From Chara braunii (lineage: Eukaryota > Streptophyta > Charophyceae > Charales > Characeae): DNA of 23,694 nucleotides. This document shows, one piece after another, positions 18,200-23,694 of this stretch. The notes beneath the pieces were generated by a model that made no database searches, was not told the origin of the DNA, and saw only the letters and a program-made list of their open reading frames with translations. The translations under genes and the position numbers were made by a program. Numbering within the stretch: the first letter of the stretch is position 1; each line of letters opens with the position of its first letter. The stretch is from the NCBI GenBank assembly GCA_003427395.1, contig BFEA01001107.1, positions 171,170-194,863 of the forward strand, given 5' to 3'.

Positions 18200-18612
18200 T
18201 TGTGCCGTCATAAAAAAACAATTCAGCGCTTCCGCACTACTGCCGTCAAACTCAGTGTCGCTGCCAAAAAAAAATTGACAACGCTTTCACACAACCGCCG
18301 TCAAACTTTGTGCCACCGCCGCAAAAATTCGACAGCGCATCCGCACCACCATCGTAAAACTTAGTGCCGCCGCCGCAAAAATTCGATAGCGCTTCCGCAC
18401 CACCGTCGTAAAACTTAGTGCCGTCGTCGCAGAAATTCAGCAGCAATTCCGTACCACCGCCATCACACTTAGTGTCGCCGCCGCAAAAATTCGACAGCGC
18501 TTCCGCACCACCGTCGTAAAACTTAGTGCCGCCGCCGCATAAATTCGGCAGCGCTTCTGTACCCCTGCCGTAAAACTTAGTGTTGCCGCCGCAGAAATTC
18601 GGCAGCACTTCC
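18200..18612. repeat. 54-bp minisatellite, six or more copies
   Basis: The unit has the form CTTAGTGCCGCCGCCGCAAAAATTCG.. and recurs every 54 bases. The period is 18 codons, so frames stay open through it on both strands. On the minus strand six full 18-residue units of the type FCGGGTKFYDGGAEALSN lie within an uninterrupted frame (18252-18884), but its upstream part has no protein-like signal. Copies are more degenerate towards 18200. I call it a minisatellite, with coding unproven. Confidence 0.85.
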
Positions 18613-19108
18613 CCACCGTAGTGAAAAAATGGCAGGCCAAAATTAGTAAAGTTTGGGCCCCAGGCCCAAATTTCACTGTGCAACACTGTCGTAGTCCCGC
18701 AGCGTCTCTGAATCTGACCAATGGGACCAGCACCAGCCAGAGGGGAGGGGAACAGAGTGTTCCCTGCCTTGGCTATGGCTGCCCAGCTCCTCCTCGTGCG
18801 CTCCTCCGCAGAACTTCTGTCCTTCTCCCATGTTGCCTCTGGCAGCCTCCCAGCAGCCAAGCAACATTCAAGTGTGCACGTCACTCAATGACAGCACGAG
18901 TGCTTTGTGTGGCAGCTGGGGGACAACTACCAGTTTTATAGTGGCTGAGAAGGGTTGGACGTCACTCCAGCCCCCAGGCAAAATCGTGGGCTCAGAGTGA
19001 GCGCTTGATCTAGCCAAGGTCCAGGGTTGACTGTGGCCGCACCACAACCACAACCTTAGTGTGGGGCAATTTCTTTAACTGCCCTATTTTATTTTTTCTT
19101 TTCTTTTT
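18613..19108. other. No gene; several short dyads
   Basis: No supported gene. Dyads include TTTGGGCC/GGCCCAAA (18652-18670) inside AGTGAAA/TTTCACT, GGGAACA/TGTTCCC (18748-18764) and ATGTTGC/GCAACAT (18830-18867). They resemble, less densely, the hairpin array that starts at 19109. Confidence 0.5.
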
Positions 19109-20124
19109 CCCAGCTATCTCGGAATCTCACGAGATAGCTGGGCTCCTGCCATTTCCAAATCTGTTTTTCTTTTATTTTTCTGATAAGGGGTTGAAGAAAT
19201 ATAACCCCTTACAGTTTGATGTATCTAGATCCTTTTTCCCAGGGCAGATACATCGAGGAAAAGGCTGCACCTAGCCTTTTTCTTAGTGGCGCTTCAATTT
19301 CCAGGCTTCCTTAAAAAACGGGAGCCTGACAGTTACCTCTGGCAGCTTATGCCGAGGTAGCACCACGTGAGGACAAGTGTCCTCACTCAAAAGAAAAAAT
19401 AAAAAGAACAAAAGAGAAAATACAAATAAAGCTAATTGTAATTTTTACTGCACCTGGCTCTTTCCTCAGCCAGGTGCATGCTGTTGCATATTACAACACT
19501 CCACCTTTTGCTCTGCCCTCCCCTGAAAACGAAAAGGGCATTTGTCAGTTTGGGAGGAGTAGGTCTTCCTCCTCCCAACTGCCTCGTCCTCCCTCTCTCT
19601 CCTTCTCTAGCCATCTCCCTCAGCCCCATTCCACTCGCACGTCGTGGGCCGTGAGATTCTGGATCTCACGACCACGAATATTCATGGTCTGGTATGTGGG
19701 GAGCTGGTTTTGCTCCCACACAGCCTGAGAAGGCTGTTTCCCTTCTTCCCTACGAGGCAGTTGCCTCGTTTTTCTTTTGTTTCACTTTTTTTTTTTTTTT
19801 AATTTAGTTTTTGGTTAGTTTTTAACCCTTCCCCGTTTCTGCCTTGCTTGCCGTGACATCGACGGCCACGAACGGGGAGGGAGAAAACGAAAAGAACCAG
19901 AAAAAAAATAGAAACTAACAGTAAAAAAAAACTTACTTGAACAGTATGGCGGCCGCAGCAACAACAGTGGGTTTGACCACTGTCTGTGGGATGTACTCTC
20001 CCGCGTTCTGGCGGGAGATTCATTCGATTTGCTCATCCTATCGATGGAAGTACCAGAAGGCCAGCCACGGGGTTGGAGACTTACCTGTTGGCCGTCGCGT
20101 CGCTCATCGTCGCTGCCAGGTAAG
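19109..20124. repeat. Array of about 17 short hairpins with unrelated stems
   Basis: Stems in order (left arm start to right arm end): 19109-19142 (12 bp); 19184-19211 (9); 19218-19254 (9); 19259-19280 (8); 19302-19328 (9, one G.T); 19334-19359 (9, one bulge); 19367-19386 (8, loop AAGT); 19449-19478 (11); 19546-19581 (13, one bulge); 19642-19677 (8 plus 6); 19695-19720 (9, one bulge); 19720-19737 (7, loop GAGA); 19752-19769 (7-8); 19826-19881 (11, one bulge, with an inner 5-bp stem); 19964-19983 (7); 19997-20018 (8); 20080-20124 (8). Loops are mostly 4-12 nt. Each stem has its own sequence, so this is not a tandem repeat. No TIR or tRNA-like head bounds it. Confidence 0.75.
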
Positions 20125-20304
20125 GCACTCTTCCCTACTTTTTTTTTTTTTTTTTCTCTCTCTCTCTCCCCCCCTCCGGGCCACTTTCAGCGCGAGATCC
20201 AAGCGCAGCGGCAGACCGTCGGGGTTGGACCCTCTGATGAGCCGGTGCAAATCCGACGAAACAGTTTGTTTTTTGTCGAACGGGCATTTCGAAGGGCCCG
20301 CTAG
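19946..20304 (+). CDS. Possible two-exon mini-gene, 95 residues
   Basis: Exon 1 (19946-20119) starts ATGGCGGCCGCAGC and encodes 58 residues, including GMYSPAFWREIHSICSSYRW. It ends at CAG|GTAAGG. A 71-nt intron with a T/CT-rich tract ends in CCACTTTCAG (20190). Exon 2 (20191-20304) continues in phase with 37 residues, including REIQAQRQTVGVGPSDEPVQ, to a TAG stop. Without splicing the frame would run through a meaningless Phe/Leu tract. The donor, tract, acceptor and phase all agree, which favours a real transcript, but I recognise no family. Exon 1 also carries three hairpins of the array. It could be an exon pair of a decayed gene or chance. Confidence 0.35.
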
Positions 20305-22474
20305 ATAAAAGAGAGGACAAAAAAAAGAAAAGATTCTGCGCGGTTGTGATGAGGGGTCCTAAGCTGGGAAGATTGAGCCAATTACAGGAAATCGGGATCG
20401 GTGGAGAATTGCACATGTACCCTTGCTTTTTCGTCTTTCTTTTTTGTCGCTTCTTGTCGGATGACTCGGTTCGGAGCTGGGTGTGTCCTGGGACGGCCTG
20501 TTGAGTGATTGGTCGGATGGATTTCGGGCGCGCCACCACGCGCGCAAGTAATAAATGTTGACGTCGTTTCTTTTGTCTCGGTTTCGATCTTTTTGGGCGC
20601 GGACATCGCGCGGGAAAATTGCTTCGTTCTTTTTGAATTTACTTTCAAATATTTTTCGAAGGTTGTCGAGCTCCGATGGCTCTCAGAATTTCGGATTTTC
20701 CTTCAGGAACTTGTGCTTTTTGCTTTTCCGTATTAGAGAGGAATTTATGAATTTAGTAATTAAGATTTTTCATACCGCGCGGCGCCTTTTGTCTACGCAC
20801 TTCTTCATGCGGCCGCAACGGTACTCTGATTAGTGGGCGCCCTTAATCGTGTGTGTAACTGTAATTTTGGGCGGGCACCATTGTAGTTGTATCCTTCTTC
20901 TTGCATTTCGTCTCTCCCGCCCTCCCTCTCTTTCTTTTGCTGAAATTTTCATAGGCCGCAGTTTGCATCCTCTGATCGATGCGTGGAGAAGGGTTACGTC
21001 CCCCACGTCACGGCTCGATCATGCAGGACGCAGGCGTTCTCCCTCTAATCCTCACTCTTAGTCCTAGTAATTCCGTGTTCTTCGCGCATGCATGCACGCT
21101 ATAAATTTCTGCTGCGCGATTAGTCAGCTCTCTTAACTCGTGGTTAGAAGCTCGGGGTTGCGTGATCAGGAAGGGTCGACACACGAGCGAAGTAGGAGGT
21201 GAGTAGAGTTGGAGTTGGGCGACCCGACGGGCTGGTGCCGAACGCGCGCGATTGACGTGGGCCACGACGGACTGTGGGCACGGGCGAATCCGATGGGTGC
21301 GGGAGGACTAAGCGGGGTGACAACTTCGTGGGTTGGTGCGTGACGACGAACTGTCTGCATCGGAGAGAGAGAGAGAGAGAGAAGAAGAGAGTTGAGGTTG
21401 ATGGACGTGGATTTGTTGTTTCTTTGTCTCTTCCCCTCTTCACCTGTGTACATACATTTTGATTGCGGCTCCGGGCGGTTTGCCCATTCTTATTTTTTTC
21501 TCAACTTTCTGAAATCTGGGCTTGGATTTTTGCTCACATTTGCCCTCACGATGTCTGTCCGACTTGCATTATGTGTATGATTGTCGAATGTATGGAGGTA
21601 TGGGTGATGGGACAGCTTGTCTATCTTTTTGCTGAGAATCCCTGTCCTTGCTTTTTGTTTGTGCCGAATCTTTGCCTGCACCGGATGCAGCGATAGATGA
21701 GATAAGAATCTGGCCCCGATATCGATTTCATCCTCGTTTTTGCTTGTCTCATGATGAGGTTGTGGTATGGTTGCATCGTGCATAACCGAAACTTACGAAG
21801 CAATTAGGCGATCCGAAGTCTGGCCCTGCGAACTACGCACGAGAACACGTGTAAACGCGATCCGAGTCGCGCCCTTACATGCATTCCCGTGTGCCGACTC
21901 GCTCGCCCAGAAAGGAATCACGGCGGAACCATCATCCCGTACGAGCACGCTGAGGCGCCGCTGAGTCAGCCTGTCCTACACGTGCTCGTGCGCGGTGACT
22001 CAAACGATATCCCGACCCGCGCTATCCCATCGGCAATGATACCATGATGCGATCTTGGGGCTCAGACTCATCTTATGACCTGGACTATTTCACCCCTATA
22101 ATAAACGAGCTCATAAGGACGCGATACCCCTGTCACACGGAGAATCGGCTATGTCCGCGGGAATTCCACTGTGCCACCACTAGCGACCCTCGGTGCTCCG
22201 ATTTCCCTTCCCCCGACCTGCGCCACGTGGCGGCCCCCGACGGCCTAACTATTGAGGACCATCTTCATCACGGAGGAATTTTCCCGTAACACGTCGCCCG
22301 CAGTGTCTCGGCCCCTTCGGACTGTGAGACCCTTGCGCGCGTACCCCTCGTTCGCCTAATTGCGTTCATACCCCTAAGACTCCCCCACTTCCCCCAAAAA
22401 TCCTTCGCACACCCCTTTTCGCACTTCCAGGCCCACACTCCACTCTGATCAGGAAGTCACGCTGGGCGTGAGGT
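20305..22474 (+). other. Probable 5' LTR or promoter region of the retrotransposon, limits unknown
   Basis: The stretch lies upstream of the primer-binding site and contains no supported gene. It has a TATA-like CTATAAATT at 21099-21107 after GCATGCATGC, a second TATAATAA at about 22097, a (GA)n run near 21364-21382 and a C-rich part just before 22440. A 5' LTR must end a few to a few tens of bases before 22475, but its start cannot be placed because the 3' LTR is outside the window. Confidence 0.3.
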
Positions 22475-22487
22475 TGGTATCGGAGCC
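22475..22487 (+). promoter_or_regulatory. Primer-binding site, initiator tRNA-Met type
   Basis: TGGTATCGGAGCC matches the plant retrotransposon primer-binding site TGGTATCAGAGCC, complementary to the 3' end of initiator tRNA-Met, at 12 of 13 positions (A to G at position 8). Its place, about 145 bp before the gag ATG and after a promoter-like region, fits. It would prime minus-strand cDNA synthesis. Confidence 0.65.
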
Positions 22488-22631
22488 CGACACGTGGCTA
22501 GAGTCTTGGGATTGATAGCATGTTAATGAGGCGATCTGGCTCCACGTAGGCGCCCCCAACCTGGGAATCCACGTCGACGTAGTCCTGTAGCTACACGTAG
22601 CCGAACATCCGCCGCAAGGCAAGCGGGCCCC

Positions 22632-23288
22632 ATGGCTGCGGCCGCCGCTGCAGAAGCCGCTGCTGCGGTCAACCCCAATCAACAAAACAATCCTAATCCG
22701 CCTGCACCCCCAGGTCAAGCCCCTACGACTCCACCATATCTCTACCTATTCGACCCCGCCCATCATCTCCCTGGAGCGTGGTTAGCCACGCTTCAAGCCC
22801 AGCGGTATACTAATGATGAAGCTCAGATCAATATCCCCGCTTGGATGGGGGGGGATGCCCATCATTGGTACAACACTTATGTATGGGTTGATCTCCCCAC
22901 GTTTGAGCGGGATTTCATCAACCACTTCGATTATGTTCACCCTGAGCAAGCGCTCTATATGATCAAGGACGGAGTCCAGAAGCCACTCGAATCCATCACC
23001 GAATATTGGAACAGATTCTATCGGATGTTTGTAAAGACTGAGCGAGGTGGGCAGGTAGGCCGGGATTTGTTCATCGACGGACTACGCAACAGGACGATAC
23101 GGGGTAAGCTACGTAAAAACTTCTCTCCCATCAACCACACGCTGCAACAAATTATGGCGGTTGCCGAGGAAATGGAGCGGAAGTTTGTAGCCAGCTTTCT
23201 GGAAAATCAGGATTATGGTAGAGAAGGGGGACTCGTCCGAACTCGCGAGAGCAAGGGCGGAACTGGCAGCGCTTCAAAACAAATTTGA
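22632..23288 (+). CDS. gag: Ty3/gypsy-type retrotransposon Gag, C-terminally cut by a frame change
   Basis: The 218-codon frame starts with an Ala-rich segment (MAAAAAAEAAAAVN) and a Pro/Asn-rich linker (to about residue 36). Residues about 65-165 fit the Retrotrans_gag domain: WMGGDAHHWYNTYVW, the helix DLPTFERDFINHF, then PLESITEYWNRFYRMF and LFIDGLRNRTIRGKLRKNF, the classical VxEYxxRF and FxxGL elements. Gag forms the capsid of the cytoplasmic virus-like particle of the element. The frame stops at 23286-23288 with no zinc knuckle (CCHC), which in typical elements follows later. A second frame overlapping the end carries on the protein-like signal, so a 1-nt indel near 23200 or a programmed shift is likely. 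The start is chosen as the first ATG after the leader. Confidence 0.8.
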   Translation: MAAAAAAEAAAAVNPNQQNNPNPPAPPGQAPTTPPYLYLFDPAHHLPGAWLATLQAQRYTNDEAQINIPAWMGGDAHHWYNTYVWVDLPTFERDFINHFDYVHPEQALYMIKDGVQKPLESITEYWNRFYRMFVKTERGGQVGRDLFIDGLRNRTIRGKLRKNFSPINHTLQQIMAVAEEMERKFVASFLENQDYGREGGLVRTRESKGGTGSASKQI

Positions 23289-23694
23289 AAACATGGGATT
23301 CGTAGTCGGGCCTGTTATGTACGTAGACCGCGTACCACCAAGGTTAACACCCCCGGGGGCGGTCGCAAACATATCAAGCCCAGTGATGGCGGCCCCGACC
23401 ATAACCACACCGCGACCACCACCACCACCGATCGAACCTCCTGCACGAGCGAGTGAGTCTGTTGCCATCTTCGAGCTAACTAAAACATTGGTCAGCCTGA
23501 TCCAAGAAAGCAGAAAGGAACAACGGGAACACAACGCACTGTCGGGCGCATTCGATCCGGCACCGCACGGGGGCAGCGCGGGACCCTTCCGGCCGCGTCA
23601 CGCAGGAGTTGGTTTTCAATCCTTCGTCGCAAAAATACATGGAGCTTCCACAAGCCGCTCCGGCCGGGTGCGCCAGCCATACCTCTCGCGAGCC
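23215..23694 (+). CDS. Gag continuation in another frame, open at window edge
   Basis: This frame is open for 160 codons from an ATG at 23215 to the window end and overlaps the gag frame by 74 nt. It opens with a heptad-like Ala/Leu/Glu stretch (ELARARAELAALQNKFENMG, coiled-coil-like), then a Pro-rich segment (TPRPPPPPIEPP) and a charged helix (TLVSLIQESRKEQREHN). This is composition expected of the C-terminal part of a gypsy Gag. From about 23584 it runs into sequence shared with the 12800 repeat, so the last 35 or so codons may not be original. Whether it is read by frameshift, by reinitiation at the ATG or not at all cannot be told here. Confidence 0.5.
   Translation, partial: MVEKGDSSELARARAELAALQNKFENMGFVVGPVMYVDRVPPRLTPPGAVANISSPVMAAPTITTPRPPPPPIEPPARASESVAIFELTKTLVSLIQESRKEQREHNALSGAFDPAPHGGSAGPFRPRHAGVGFQSFVAKIHGASTSRSGRVRQPYLSRA
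23584..23677 (+). repeat. Fragments of the repeat found in the 2-kb tandem units
   Basis: Bases 23584-23610 match 12800-12826 at 25 of 27 positions (ending CGTCACGCAGGAGTT). Bases 23655-23677 match 12921-12943 at 20 of 23 positions (ending CCGGGTGCGCCAGC). The order and orientation are the same, but the spacing is 44 nt here against 94 nt there. Either the repeat inserted next to gag, or the repeat was built from retrotransposon sequence. Confidence 0.6.

Noticed and set aside
18252-18884. A complete 210-residue gene on the minus strand
   Set aside because: Most of the frame is the 54-bp minisatellite and several frames are open there; kept as a finding rather than a gene.
20135-20539. 134-codon minus-strand frame
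   Set aside because: It opposes the better-supported spliced reading and ends in a Lys/Glu tract from the CT/T run.

Overview
This is a gene-poor, repeat-dense piece of a eukaryotic nuclear genome, most likely from the green plant lineage. The reasons are: long A and T runs behind tRNA-like (SINE) heads, a 13-nt retrotransposon primer-binding site close to that of plant initiator tRNA-Met, short GT-AG introns, a Ty3/gypsy-type gag, and a tyrosine recombinase resembling, as far as I recall, those of green-algal DIRS/Kangaroo-type elements. A charophyte or early-diverging plant is my guess only. I see no intact host gene, rRNA, functional tRNA or CRISPR.

Layout. 1-4510: several foldback or terminal-inverted-repeat (TIR) elements. 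Three share GGGCCTC-like ends with 3-bp target duplications (11-120, 1483-1648, probably 3098-3670). One has GGGCGTC ends and an internal 99-bp tandem repeat (3945-4506), and a 1.6-kb pair of inverted arms spans 1060-2662. Two tRNA-like sequences lie on the minus strand. 4865-6655: pieces of two copies of a tyrosine recombinase gene in opposite orientation, separated by an exon-like 250-bp tandem repeat. 6656-11500: AT-rich DNA, a 25-bp minisatellite, a SINE and a run of short hairpins (8614-9091). 11526-15635: a recent tandem duplication of a 2.0-2.1-kb unit carrying three minus-strand pol III A-box-like motifs per copy. 15930-17078: a minus-strand gene of unknown family, broken by frameshifts. 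18200-18612: a 54-bp minisatellite. 19109-20124: about 17 successive short hairpins with unrelated stems, overlapping a possible two-exon mini-gene. 20305-23694: the left part of an LTR retrotransposon (probable LTR or promoter, primer-binding site, leader, gag), whose reading continues in another frame and then runs into a repeat also found inside the 2-kb duplication.

The parts do not form one pathway; they are layers of mobile DNA. The most unusual signals are the two hairpin arrays, the opposed recombinase fragments, and the repeat module shared by the tandem duplication and the gag region. All calls come from reading the sequence by eye; no database search was possible.
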